A stretch of 64,000 bases of DNA from contig JARWZT010000017.1 of the NCBI GenBank assembly GCA_029866205.1, forward strand, positions 117,600 to 181,599. Reading direction: 5' to 3'. The DNA is from Rhodoferax sp. (GTDB taxonomy: Bacteria > Pseudomonadota > Gammaproteobacteria > Burkholderiales > Burkholderiaceae_C). Shown here in pieces: positions 16,883-25,338 of the stretch. The number at the start of each line of letters is the position of its first letter. The stretch's first letter is position 1. The notes beneath the pieces are model-generated. The model had not been told where the DNA came from. It did no database searches and worked only from the letters and a program-made list of their open reading frames with translations. The translations under genes and the position numbers were made by a program.

Positions 16883-18526
16883 CTACATGCGCGCCACACC
16901 AAAGGTGTTGGGGCGCAAGCTGCGTTGGTCGGCCTCAGCGGACAGCGTCAGGCACAGGCCCAGTACGCGGCGGGTATCGCGCGGGTCAATAATGCCGTCG
17001 TCCCACAGGCGGGCGGTGCCAAACAGCGCGGTTGACTCCTTGTCCAGGCGCATGCGCAAGCCATCGGACATGGCTTGCAAGGCCTCTTCGTTGGGCACTT
17101 CGCCGCTGCGCTCCATTTTGCTGCGATTGACAATGTCCATGACCTTGGCGGCCTGCGCACCCCCCATCACCGCCGTGCGCGCCGTGGGCCAGGCAAAAAT
17201 AAAACGCGGGTCAAAGCCGCGCCCACACATGCCGTAGTTGCCCGCGCCAAACGAGCCCCCCAGCACAAAGGTGAACTTGGCCACCCTGGCGTTGGCCACG
17301 GCCTGGATCATTTTGGAACCATGCTTGATGGCCCCGGCGCGCTCGGCCACCGAGCCCACCATATAGCCAGTGGTGTTTTGCAAAAAAACCAGCGGCGTAC
17401 CACTTTGGTCACACAACTGTATAAATTGCGCGGCCTTGGTCGAACCGGCCGGCTGAATCGGACCGTTGTTGCCCAAAATACCCACCAAGTGGCCTTGCAC
17501 ACGCGCATGACCACACATCATCTCCGGGGCATAAGCGGCCTTGAACTCCAAAAAGTCCGAGGCATCGACCAGCCGGGCGATCACCTCGCGCACGTCGTAA
17601 GGCTCGCGCTCGTCGGCCGGCACGATGCCCATCAGCTCTTGTTCGTCAAAAAGCGGCTCCTGCCAGGTTGCGGACGGTGCTGCCGTATCCCAGCGCAGCT
17701 TGTCGAGTACCTCGCGCGCCATGGCGATGGCGTGGGCGTCGTCCTCGCACAGGTATTCGCCCAGGCCGGTGATTTGGGCGTGGGTCTCGGCACCGCCTAA
17801 TTCGTCTTCGGTGCAATCTTCGCCCACGGCCGCTTTGACCAGCGGCGGACCGGCTAAAAAGATATTGGAGCGACCGCGGACCAAAATCACGTAGTCCGAC
17901 AAGCCCGGCAAATACGCGCCACCCGCCGTCGAAGACCCATGTACCACCGAAATTTGCGGCAACCCGGCCGCTGACATGCGTGCCTGGTTGGCAAAGGTGC
18001 GCCCACCGTCGACAAATATCTCGGCCTGGTAAAGCAAATTGGCACCCCCGCTTTCCACCAGGTTGATCATGGGCAACTTGTTTTCCAGCGCGATTTGCTG
18101 GGCCCGCAGCGCTTTGCGTAGCCCCATGGGCGCCACCGTTCCGCCTTTGACTGCGCTGTCGTTGACCGACACCAGGCAGCGCTTGCCCGCGACCACGCCA
18201 ATACCCACAATCGAACCACCGCCCAGCACCGACTTCTTGCCGTCGTCGTCGTGCATCTTCAGGCCCGCCAGACGGCTCAACTCAAGAAACGACGTACCGC
18301 GGTCCAGCAAGCGCGCCAGACGCTCACGCGGCAGCAGTTGGTTGCGCTGCTCAAACTTGGCGCGTTTGGACTCCGATTCGGCAATCACCTGGGCTTGCAG
18401 GCGGTTAACCTCGTCCAGCAGCCCTTGCATGCGCTGGGCGTTGGCCGCAAAAGCAGGGCTGCGTGGATTGATTTGGGAGTGCAAGGCGTTGGGCCGGTGC
18501 CCAAAGTGTGGGGGGACGGGAGGCAT
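16883..18526 (-). CDS. acyl-CoA carboxylase carboxyltransferase subunit (MccB/AtuC-like)
   Basis: This 547-residue protein has both halves of a carboxyltransferase: NSKxV-type N-domain with GGGSIVGIG, VESGGANLLYQAE and HGSSTAGGAYLPGLSDY, and a C-domain with FLQNTTGYMVGS and GGSFGAGNYGMCGRGFDPRFIFAWP. It transfers CO2 from biotin to the acyl-CoA. ATG 18526 is preceded by AAGGA and begins MPPVPPHFGH. The longer frame to 18661 is not supported. The C-terminus FGVARM is typical for the family. It is first in a three-gene unit with the biotin subunit and the BKACE enzyme. Confidence 0.88.
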   Translation of the reverse strand: MPPVPPHFGHRPNALHSQINPRSPAFAANAQRMQGLLDEVNRLQAQVIAESESKRAKFEQRNQLLPRERLARLLDRGTSFLELSRLAGLKMHDDDGKKSVLGGGSIVGIGVVAGKRCLVSVNDSAVKGGTVAPMGLRKALRAQQIALENKLPMINLVESGGANLLYQAEIFVDGGRTFANQARMSAAGLPQISVVHGSSTAGGAYLPGLSDYVILVRGRSNIFLAGPPLVKAAVGEDCTEDELGGAETHAQITGLGEYLCEDDAHAIAMAREVLDKLRWDTAAPSATWQEPLFDEQELMGIVPADEREPYDVREVIARLVDASDFLEFKAAYAPEMMCGHARVQGHLVGILGNNGPIQPAGSTKAAQFIQLCDQSGTPLVFLQNTTGYMVGSVAERAGAIKHGSKMIQAVANARVAKFTFVLGGSFGAGNYGMCGRGFDPRFIFAWPTARTAVMGGAQAAKVMDIVNRSKMERSGEVPNEEALQAMSDGLRMRLDKESTALFGTARLWDDGIIDPRDTRRVLGLCLTLSAEADQRSLRPNTFGVARM

Positions 18527-18717
18527 GAACACAGATCCTTGTAGCCGCGGGGATGGCCCCAACCAGGCGATTGAATTGGACGACACCAATGCGCCAGCAG
18601 CGCATTCTGGGGGTATTGCCACTGGCAGAACGACACCACGGTGACAGGGCTGCCATGCCAATTGTTGGGTCTAATTACAATAAATGCTCCGCCACCGGTC
18701 AACCCAAGGAAACCCCT

Positions 18718-19014
18718 ATGAGCCTCGAATCCATCACCCAATCCATTCGCACCAAAATGGGCGCTGACAGCGGCCTGGACGCGACCCTCAAATTTGACTG
18801 TGGCAGTGACGGCGTCATCGTGCTCGACGGCGCGTCCACCCCCAACACGGTCTCTAACACCGACCGCGAGACCGACTGCACGGTTACGGTCAGCCTGGAA
18901 AACCTGCAGGCCATGATGGATGGCGAACTCAATGCGGTGAGCGGCTTCATGAGCGGCAAGCTCAAAGTGGCAGGCGACATGAGCGTGGCCATGAAGCTGC
19001 AAAGCGTGGTTTAA
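18718..19014 (+). CDS. SCP2 sterol-binding domain protein
   Basis: This 98-residue single-domain protein matches the SCP-2 lipid-carrier fold (LDATLKFDCGSDGVIVLDG, TVSLENLQAMMDGELNAVSGFMSGKLKVAGDM). Such small proteins bind acyl-CoAs or other lipids in the cytosol. The ATG follows AAGGA by 7 nt. It is divergent from the acyl-CoA carboxylase genes (191-bp gap), which suggests but does not prove a shared role in lipid or acyl-CoA metabolism. A terminator follows. Confidence 0.88.
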   Translation: MSLESITQSIRTKMGADSGLDATLKFDCGSDGVIVLDGASTPNTVSNTDRETDCTVTVSLENLQAMMDGELNAVSGFMSGKLKVAGDMSVAMKLQSVV

Positions 19015-19065
19015 AAAAACCGCCGGCAAAGCCAGCCTGGCCACAGCGCCAGGCTGATTGAATAC

Positions 19066-19101
19066 AAAGCTTGGCTCCGTGAAGGAGCTGGGCTTTTTTA
19101 T
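19066..19101 (+). terminator. terminator after SCP2 gene
   Basis: AAAGCTTGGCTCC pairs with GGAGCTGGGCTTT, including three G-U pairs, and runs into six T residues. The T-run overlaps the last codons of the convergent DMT transporter gene. Confidence 0.75.
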
Positions 19102-20006
19102 TGCTTCGAGGCGCGCAGTGCCAGCAACCCGGCCACCACAATCACGGCCGCCCCTGCCACGGTGGTGACGCGGGGAACTTCGCTGAAGAACAAAAAGCCC
19201 CACAGCGGTGCCCACAGAATGCCGGTGTATTCAAACGGCGTCACCGTGCTGGCGCGCGCCACCCGGTACGCATTGGTCAGCAGCACGGTCCCCACCGCCG
19301 ACACGACGCCGGCCACCGCCATCAGCAAGCCGTCGCCGGGCAGCACGGCGGCCCAGGGCCGCACAAGAAATGAGACGCTAGGGTGCGAAGACTGCTCTAC
19401 GGCCAACCACTGAAACAGCAGCGCCGCTGCACCCGAACCCAGCAAAAAAAATGCGTTTTGAAAAAACGCCATGACCGCCGCCGACACGTTGGAGCCCACC
19501 TTGCGCGCTATCAGCATGGCCGATCCGTACAGCGCGGCGGACAGCAGCGACAAAAGTGCAGCCGGCTCAAACAGTCCGCTGCCCGGTTGCAGCATCACCA
19601 TCACCCCGACAAAACCCAACAGCACCGCGACCCAGACGCGCCAGCCCGAACGCTCCCCCAAAAATGGCCCCGCCAGCGCCGTGACAAACAAGGGCACCGT
19701 GAAATAAAGCGCCACCGCGTCAGCCAGCGGCAGCGCCGGAAACGCCATGTAATACGCCGTGTAAGCCCCCAACATGATCAAGGCGCGAAGCGTGAGTGTC
19801 CCCAAACGCGTGGCAAAAATGGCCCGCCAACCCTGGTCACGCTGGACCAACCACAACAAAATCGGCACCGAGACGCAAGAGCGGATGAACACGACCTGGG
19901 TCAGCGGATAGGCGCCACTGACCTGTTTGACAATCGCGTCTTGCAGCGAGAACACCAACACACCCAAGCAAAGGTAGATGATGCCCCGGGCGGGGTTGTG
20001 GTTCAT
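19098..20006 (-). CDS. DMT-superfamily (EamA) transporter
   Basis: This 302-residue inner-membrane protein has ten predicted hydrophobic segments arranged as two EamA repeats (first about residues 8-135, second about 148-297). Family signs include SCVSVPILLWL and the second-repeat end EVPRVTTVAGAAVIVVAGLLAL. Members export amino acids, metabolites or drugs, but the substrate cannot be predicted. It is a single gene, convergent with the SCP2 gene. Confidence 0.85.
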   Translation of the reverse strand: MNHNPARGIIYLCLGVLVFSLQDAIVKQVSGAYPLTQVVFIRSCVSVPILLWLVQRDQGWRAIFATRLGTLTLRALIMLGAYTAYYMAFPALPLADAVALYFTVPLFVTALAGPFLGERSGWRVWVAVLLGFVGVMVMLQPGSGLFEPAALLSLLSAALYGSAMLIARKVGSNVSAAVMAFFQNAFFLLGSGAAALLFQWLAVEQSSHPSVSFLVRPWAAVLPGDGLLMAVAGVVSAVGTVLLTNAYRVARASTVTPFEYTGILWAPLWGFLFFSEVPRVTTVAGAAVIVVAGLLALRASKQ

Positions 20007-20077
20007 AAGAGAGTTAGGGGCCTTGGGAGCAGAGAAGCTTAGCGGGCTTTGATCCTAACCTCCGCGAAATGGCCAGC

Positions 20078-20112
20078 AAAAAGCCACTTTGCAGCGTCGC
20101 ACAAAGTGGCTT
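20078..20112 (-). terminator. terminator of tRNA-CAT
   Basis: AAGCCACTTTG and CAAAGTGGCTT form an 11-bp stem at 20081-20091 and 20102-20112. On the minus strand it is followed by a run of T residues. Confidence 0.82.
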
Positions 20113-20124
20113 AGGGTGTAGGAA

Positions 20125-20201
20125 TGGTAGGGCGTGAGTGACTTGAACACTCGACCAAAGGATTATGAGTCCTCTGCTCTAACCAACTGAGCTAACGCCC
20201 C
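20125..20201 (-). tRNA. tRNA with CAT anticodon (elongator Met or Ile2)
   Basis: The cloverleaf of 77 nt on the minus strand has acceptor GGGGCGT/ACGCCCT (first pair G-T), discriminator A and encoded CCA. The D-arm is TAGCTCAGTTGGTTAGAG and the anticodon loop is CTCATAA. The anticodon stem lacks the three G-C pairs of initiator tRNA, and C1-A72 is absent, so it is not tRNA-fMet. Whether it is elongator Met or a lysidine-modified Ile2 species cannot be settled by eye. Confidence 0.93.
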
Positions 20202-20376
20202 ACACAAGCGGCCGATTGTAGTTGGAGCGAGGGCGCTCGCCAGCCAAAGGGCGTGTGTCTTGGCAAGCGATCAACCTGCCAGCGCAGTGACCTGGCGCAA
20301 GGCCGTTCAGGTGCGCCTGCAGACCATGGCCTGGCTAACTCGAACATCGCTTTTTGTCACCCTAGGGGCCCATGCC

Positions 20377-20835
20377 GTGAACACCAAACCAAGGTTTCCT
20401 CATTTTTTACCTCTTGGCAGCTTCCGGTCGTGGATATTTGTGTTGGCATGGGTCGTTGGCACACAGACGTGGGCAGACAACGATAAAAACAAGCCCAAGC
20501 CCCGTGGTGGCAAGAGTTGGCATGGCGACATCTCGCGCTTTCACGAGCAGGACTGGCCCCTGTGGCGCTCCGGGCACTGGACGCATCGCCGCCACGACGG
20601 TCGGATGGGCTGGTGGTGGGTAGTGGGTCCCCAGTGGTATTTCTACCCCACCCCGGTTGACCCCTACCCTAGCCCGTGGGAGCCGCCCGTAGTGATGCCG
20701 ATGGCCCCAAGCGCCGGGCCACCACCGGCCCCTGCCGCGATTCATTGGTATTTTTGCCCGAATACCAACAATTACTACCCCTACATTTCCACCTGCCTAA
20801 GCGGCTGGGTCCAGGTGCCGGCCCAGCCGCGTTGA
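20377..20835 (+). CDS. small exported Trp/Pro/Tyr-rich protein, unknown function
   Basis: About 152 residues. I chose the GTG at 20377 because AGGGG lies 8 nt upstream and it gives a standard signal peptide ending TWA near residue 34. Longer starts (ATG 20326, TTG 20260) bury the hydrophobic stretch. The mature part is rich in Trp, His and Arg (WPLWRSGHWTHRRHDGRMG), then Pro/Tyr-rich (YFYPTPVDPYPSPWEPP), and ends with a two-Cys module (WYFCPNTNNYYPYISTCLSGW). Comparable envelope proteins ending in this kind of tail are common in betaproteobacteria. No function is known to me. Confidence 0.65.
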   Translation: MNTKPRFPHFLPLGSFRSWIFVLAWVVGTQTWADNDKNKPKPRGGKSWHGDISRFHEQDWPLWRSGHWTHRRHDGRMGWWWVVGPQWYFYPTPVDPYPSPWEPPVVMPMAPSAGPPPAPAAIHWYFCPNTNNYYPYISTCLSGWVQVPAQPR

Positions 20836-20861
20836 GGCAGGGATGCGCTTTGTTTTGGCGC

Positions 20862-21758
20862 TCAGCGGGTAGACGCGGTTGCAGGCGGATTGGCCTCGTC
20901 GTAAATGGTTCCGCCAAACTTGAGTGCGCTGCATTCACGCTCAGATTGGAATACCGGGTAAAACATTTGGCGCGACCAATGTTCCTGGCCAAACAACTGG
21001 TCGTCGCGCAAACCTACGGCAGCCGGGTATTGGCGCGTGATGTGGGCCGACCCAAATAGGATGTCCCACAGGAAAAGCAGGTTGCCAAAATTGCCTTTGT
21101 AATGACCCACGCCATCGGCGTTGGTGACTGCATGGTGAGCCCAGTGGGTGGCTGGGGTGGAGATGGTGCGCTCCAGCACCCACATCAGCGGACGCAATGC
21201 CCGAATGCGGTACAGGGGCTCGTCCCAGCGCCATGCGCAGTGGGCGCCCAAAATGACAGCCAGCTTCACCACGATATAGAAGGCATAGACCATGCCACCC
21301 ACCCCCAGGTACAAAAGCGCGCCGGCAAACCACAGCCCCGGCATCATCAAATAGTAAAAAAAGTTGTTGCGGAAGGTGACCCGAATGCTCATGTACTGTG
21401 CCGAGTGGTGCGCACGATGCAATGGCCACAGCAGAGGTGAATGCGAGGCCCGGTGCCACCAGTATTGCGTCATGTCGTCAGCCACCAGCAAAAGGCCCAC
21501 CATCCCCCACCACGGCAAGTCGGCCAGTGCGCCTCGCATGTCCGGTGCAAGCCAGGCGCCCAATTTTGCGGTGCTCAAAATGGCCAGCGGCTGGGTAATG
21601 GCCAGCAGGCTCAAGAACATCAGCAGTTCGAGCTTGGTGTCGTTGGGGGTGGCCGCGGTGCGCACCGTGCTTTGGTAGCGGCGGCTGGCGAATTCCATGA
21701 GGCCGAAACCAATAATCAGGCACAGCACCAGTCCATTTTGAACTTGGTTCGCATTCAT
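20862..21758 (-). CDS. sterol desaturase / fatty acid hydroxylase family membrane protein
   Basis: This 298-residue integral membrane di-iron enzyme candidate has the histidine boxes HRASH, HRAHH and HWAHH of the fatty acid hydroxylase superfamily, and about four to five membrane segments. Such enzymes hydroxylate or desaturate lipid substrates with O2. The actual substrate is unknown. ATG 21758 follows GGAGAA by 8 nt. A longer start at 21806 is not needed. It is transcribed away from the small exported protein gene's 3' end with little spacing and has no evident operon partner. Confidence 0.87.
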   Translation of the reverse strand: MNANQVQNGLVLCLIIGFGLMEFASRRYQSTVRTAATPNDTKLELLMFLSLLAITQPLAILSTAKLGAWLAPDMRGALADLPWWGMVGLLLVADDMTQYWWHRASHSPLLWPLHRAHHSAQYMSIRVTFRNNFFYYLMMPGLWFAGALLYLGVGGMVYAFYIVVKLAVILGAHCAWRWDEPLYRIRALRPLMWVLERTISTPATHWAHHAVTNADGVGHYKGNFGNLLFLWDILFGSAHITRQYPAAVGLRDDQLFGQEHWSRQMFYPVFQSERECSALKFGGTIYDEANPPATASTR

Positions 21759-21877
21759 TGATAAGTTCTCCAAGACATTGTGCAGGCAATGTAGCGCGTA
21801 CCCCACGTTTCTGCCAGCGGGTTAGCCCTTACCCAGCTACCGTTCCATCACCAAGGTGACAGGGACGCCAACCCCGG

Positions 21878-23140
21878 CTAGCGATCCGCGAGAAACAGTT
21901 CCTGCAAATCGCTTAAAAAGTCAAAGCCACGCACCGTGGGCCGCACGCGCTGCAGGTCGCGTTCGATCAGGCCCTTGCGCTCGGCCGCATTCAGCGCCTC
22001 CGCAATCGCGGTGACCGGCAGGCCCGTGCGTTCGGAGAACTCACGCAGCCCAAACCCATGGCGCAGGCGCAGTGCGTTGAGCATGTATTCAAATGGCAAG
22101 TCCGCACGAGTTACTTCCTCGTTTTGTGCCAGCGCGTTGCCTGCCAACGCGCGTTCCTGGTAAAGCCGCGGCTCGCGCAGCCGGACCTGGCGCACCACCC
22201 GGTGGGCAAAACTCAGCTTGCTATGCGCGCCGGCACCAATGCCCAGGTAGTCGCCAAACTGCCAGTAGTTGAGGTTGTGCGCGCAGCGGTGGCCGTCTTT
22301 GGCATAAGCCGACACTTCATAACGCTGCAGCCCCGCGGCTTCGGTCAGCTCGGTGATGTGGTCGAGCATGGCGTAGGCGGTGTCGTCTTCAGGCACCACG
22401 GGCGGAAACTTGGCGAAGTAGGTGTTGGGCTCGATTGTCAGGTGATAGATCGAAATATGGGGCGGCGCAACATCCAAGGCCAAGCGGAGGTCCTGCCCCA
22501 CCTGCTCCAGTGTCTGTCCCGGCAATGCGTACATGATGTCCAGGTTGAAGGTGGCAAATGAGCGTGCCGCCTCTTCGACCGCCGCCAGTGCCTGGGCGCG
22601 GTCGTGCACGCGGCCTAGCGCCTTCAGGTGCACGTCATTAAAGCTTTGCACGCCAATCGACAGACGCGTGACCCCCGCTTGGGCAAAAGCGGCAAAGCGG
22701 TCCTTCTCAAATGTGCCGGGGTTGGCCTCCAGGGTGATTTCACAGTTTGCCTCCAGGCGCAGGCGGGCACGCAGGTCGCTGATCAGGCGATCAATCGCCT
22801 CTGGCGAAAAGAGACTGGGCGTGCCTCCACCAATAAAGATGCTGTGGATGCCACGGCCCCAAATCAACGGCAACGCAGACTCAAGGTCGGCAATGACCGC
22901 GTCGATGTAGTGCCGTTCGGGCAGTGGCCCGGCAGGCTGCGCGTGGGAGTTGAAGTCGCAATAAGGGCATTTTTTGAGGCACCAGGGCAAATGCACATAC
23001 AAAGACAAAGGCGGCAGCGATGCCAGCTGCAAAGTACCCGGGCGCATGTAGTGCTGAATATCGTGCTGCACCACGGCAGGGGCTTGGTCGTGGTCTTGGT
23101 CCTGCTCTTGTGCGGCGGCAGCGGCCACTATCGGGATCAT
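21878..23140 (-). CDS. hemW: HemW-type radical SAM protein (heme chaperone)
   Basis: This protein of about 420 residues has the radical SAM cluster motif CLKKCPYC followed by DF, where coproporphyrinogen dehydrogenase HemN has an additional Cys. That favours HemW, a heme-binding chaperone for respiratory enzymes, over HemN. Other signs are FIGGGTPSLF, EANPGT, SIGVQSF and the C-terminal HemN-C domain. ATG 23140 overlaps the rdgB stop as ATGA. ATG 23155 is an alternative. The segment after the start is Gln/Asp/Ala-rich and poorly conserved. Confidence 0.87.
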   Translation of the reverse strand: MIPIVAAAAAQEQDQDHDQAPAVVQHDIQHYMRPGTLQLASLPPLSLYVHLPWCLKKCPYCDFNSHAQPAGPLPERHYIDAVIADLESALPLIWGRGIHSIFIGGGTPSLFSPEAIDRLISDLRARLRLEANCEITLEANPGTFEKDRFAAFAQAGVTRLSIGVQSFNDVHLKALGRVHDRAQALAAVEEAARSFATFNLDIMYALPGQTLEQVGQDLRLALDVAPPHISIYHLTIEPNTYFAKFPPVVPEDDTAYAMLDHITELTEAAGLQRYEVSAYAKDGHRCAHNLNYWQFGDYLGIGAGAHSKLSFAHRVVRQVRLREPRLYQERALAGNALAQNEEVTRADLPFEYMLNALRLRHGFGLREFSERTGLPVTAIAEALNAAERKGLIERDLQRVRPTVRGFDFLSDLQELFLADR

Positions 23141-23745
23141 GGGTGCGCCAGCCAACGCTCACGCATCAGTGCCACCATGGCTTGCGCTGCGCGACCCCGG
23201 TGGCTGTGGGCATTTTTTACGTCCACCGGCAATTGCGCAAAAGTTTTGCCAAATTCAGGAATCCACATGATCGGGTCAAAGCCAAAACCGTTGTCGCCCA
23301 GGGGCGCGCGCGCAATCTGACCTGCCACGCGGCCCACCGCAATCAGCGGCTCGGGGTCATCGGGCGAACGCACCGCCACCAGCGTACTGACCAAGGCGGC
23401 GCCCCGCGCTTCGACGCCTTGCATTTGCTCCAGCAATGCGCGCACATTGTTGTCGTCACCCTTGGGATAACCGAACTGGGTGGCGTAGTACGCCGTATCC
23501 ACGCCCGGCAGACCACCAAAGGCGTCGACGCAAAGACCGGCATCGTCCGCCAGCGCGGGTAAGCCGGTGTGGCTGGCGGCATTTCGCGCCTTGGCCAGGG
23601 CGTTTTCCACAAAAGTGCGGTGGGGCTCGGGTGATTCGGGCACGCCAAGCTCGCTTTGGCGCACCAGCGCACAGCCCAGCGGCGCGAACATGGCTTGCAG
23701 TTCCGCCAGTTTGCCTGCGTTGTTGGAAGCCAAAACGATCCGCAT
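23137..23745 (-). CDS. rdgB: XTP/dITP diphosphatase (RdgB/HAM1)
   Basis: This 202-residue enzyme hydrolyses non-canonical purine triphosphates (dITP, XTP) to keep them out of nucleic acids. The N-terminal SNNAGKLAEL motif, ALADDAGLCVDAFGG and GFGFDPIMWIPE are intact. ATG 23745 follows AGGAAA, while the TTG at 23766 is not preferred. It is translationally coupled to hemW downstream and follows rph by 17 bp, a conserved proteobacterial order. Confidence 0.92.
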   Translation of the reverse strand: MRIVLASNNAGKLAELQAMFAPLGCALVRQSELGVPESPEPHRTFVENALAKARNAASHTGLPALADDAGLCVDAFGGLPGVDTAYYATQFGYPKGDDNNVRALLEQMQGVEARGAALVSTLVAVRSPDDPEPLIAVGRVAGQIARAPLGDNGFGFDPIMWIPEFGKTFAQLPVDVKNAHSHRGRAAQAMVALMRERWLAHP

Positions 23746-23762
23746 GTCGCGTTTTCCTGCGC

Positions 23763-24506
23763 TCAATGGGCTGGCAAGGCTTGGGCCAGTGCCTGCTGCT
23801 GTAACAGCATCAATTGATCAATGCCCTGTTCGGCGAGCCCCAGCAGCGCATCCATCTCGGCGCGCGAAAAGGCGGCCCCCTCCGCGGTGCCCTGCACTTC
23901 CACAAAATTGCCGGCACCCGTCATGACCACGTTCATGTCGGTATCGCAGGCCGAGTCTTCGGTGTATTCCAAGTCCAACAGGGGCGTGCCCTGCACAATG
24001 CCGACAGAGATCGCAGCCACCGAGGCCGTGATGGGCGATTCCGAGATTTTTCCGTGAGCCAGCAGCCAGTTCACCGCATCCTGCGCCGCTACAAAGGCGC
24101 CAGTAATGGCGGCCGTGCGGGTGCCGCCATCCGCCTGGATCACATCGCAGTCAAGCGACAGGGTGCGCTCACCCAGTCGCTTGAGGTCAAAAACAGCGCG
24201 CAGCGAACGGCCGATCAAACGCTGAATCTCTTGGGTGCGTCCACTTTGCTTGCCACGTGCCGCCTCGCGGTCGCTTCGGGTGTGGGTGGCGCGTGGCAGC
24301 ATGCCGTATTCGGCGGTAACCCAACCTTCGCCACTGCCCCGCTTGTGCGGCGGCACACGCTCTTCCACGGAGGCGGTGCAGAGAACCTTGGTGCCGCCAA
24401 ACTCGATCAGAACCGAACCCTCGGCATGGCGGGTGTAACCCCGGGTGATGCGCACCGGGCGCAATGCGTTGGCGGCACGTGCGCCACTGCGGGTAAACAT
24501 AGTCAT
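23763..24506 (-). CDS. rph: ribonuclease PH
   Basis: This 247-residue phosphorolytic exoribonuclease trims tRNA 3' ends. Typical motifs are [58 protein letters not shown] and [19 protein letters not shown]. The frame is full length, with no sign of the truncation known from E. coli K-12. ATG 24506 is chosen from three nearby candidates (24521 TTG, 24506, 24500). Confidence 0.93.
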   Translation of the reverse strand: MTMFTRSGARAANALRPVRITRGYTRHAEGSVLIEFGGTKVLCTASVEERVPPHKRGSGEGWVTAEYGMLPRATHTRSDREAARGKQSGRTQEIQRLIGRSLRAVFDLKRLGERTLSLDCDVIQADGGTRTAAITGAFVAAQDAVNWLLAHGKISESPITASVAAISVGIVQGTPLLDLEYTEDSACDTDMNVVMTGAGNFVEVQGTAEGAAFSRAEMDALLGLAEQGIDQLMLLQQQALAQALPAH

Positions 24507-24582
24507 GAAAAAATCCGACAAACGGGTTAAAAAAGCACTGCGCGACGCCCAGCAGAAAAATACCGGCCGGCCAGACCCACAC

Positions 24583-25332
24583 TCAGGTGGGCGCCAGATT
24601 ATCGGCCTTCTCCCAGCCCACTGCGATCAGCGTCACGTTGTCGCATTCGGCACCGCCGCGTTGCAGGGCCAAATCGGCCAGTTCCTGGGCGGCATCCGTG
24701 ACTGAATGGTCATTGAGCGCGCGCACGATGTCGTCGACCTCCAGATTGCCCCACAAACCGTCGGAACACAAGAGCAACCGGTCACCCACCTCAAGTTGAA
24801 TCCCGGGGCCCACTTCAATCACGGGCATCCGTGGCGCACCCAGGCAGCTGTAGAGCATGTGCTTGCCTGAAGGCACCCCTGCGTCCCCGCCGGCCTTGCC
24901 ACTTTTCCACTCTGCGACGGAATGGTCCAAAGTGCGGCTCAGCACATTTGCGCCGCGCACCAGGTAGCGTCGTGAGTCGCCGCAGTGGGCCGTAAAGCAT
25001 TGGTTGTCCTGCACGATGACGACGACTAGGGTACTGCTGGGCGTCTGATCCAAGCCGTGTGCAGTGGCATAACTGAGCAGTTGTTCATGGGCAGCGCGCA
25101 TCGCCGCCTCAAGAAAAACCGGTACATCGTTCAATCTCGGGCTTGCCTGCTGGTGAAACAGGTTGGTCACCGTCTGCAAACAAATCTGGGCAGCAATATG
25201 GCCGTCCGGGTGCCCACCCAGCCCATCCGCGACCAAAAAAATCGCTGAGGCCTTTGTGTAGGAGTAGCCCATGCGATCTTCGTTTCGCTTGCGACCGCCA
25301 ACCCGGCTCACCTGGAATACCGAGAACATCAT
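24583..25332 (-). CDS. PP2C-family Ser/Thr protein phosphatase
   Basis: This 249-residue soluble phosphatase has the PP2C metal-binding motifs: RKRNEDRMG near residue 17, [11 protein letters not shown] near residue 35, HCGDSRRYL, and [10 protein letters not shown] plus CDNVTLIAV near the end. It would remove phosphate from Ser/Thr (Mn/Mg-dependent) and presumably reverses the kinase encoded just upstream, 6 bp away. Two ATG codons in tandem mark the start. No sensory or membrane domain is visible. Confidence 0.9.
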   Translation of the reverse strand: MMFSVFQVSRVGGRKRNEDRMGYSYTKASAIFLVADGLGGHPDGHIAAQICLQTVTNLFHQQASPRLNDVPVFLEAAMRAAHEQLLSYATAHGLDQTPSSTLVVVIVQDNQCFTAHCGDSRRYLVRGANVLSRTLDHSVAEWKSGKAGGDAGVPSGKHMLYSCLGAPRMPVIEVGPGIQLEVGDRLLLCSDGLWGNLEVDDIVRALNDHSVTDAAQELADLALQRGGAECDNVTLIAVGWEKADNLAPT

Positions 25333-25338
25333 GGCAAT

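Noticed and set aside
15729..17237. Plus-strand open frame of 502 codons
   Set aside because: It runs opposite to parts of both acyl-CoA carboxylase genes and across their boundary, so it is a shadow.
20125..20201. Initiator tRNA-fMet
   Set aside because: The anticodon stem lacks the three G-C pairs and the acceptor end lacks the C1-A72 mismatch of initiators.
23137..24521. Truncated or frameshifted rph, as in E. coli K-12
   Set aside because: The rph frame is complete with all conserved motifs and a normal C-terminus.
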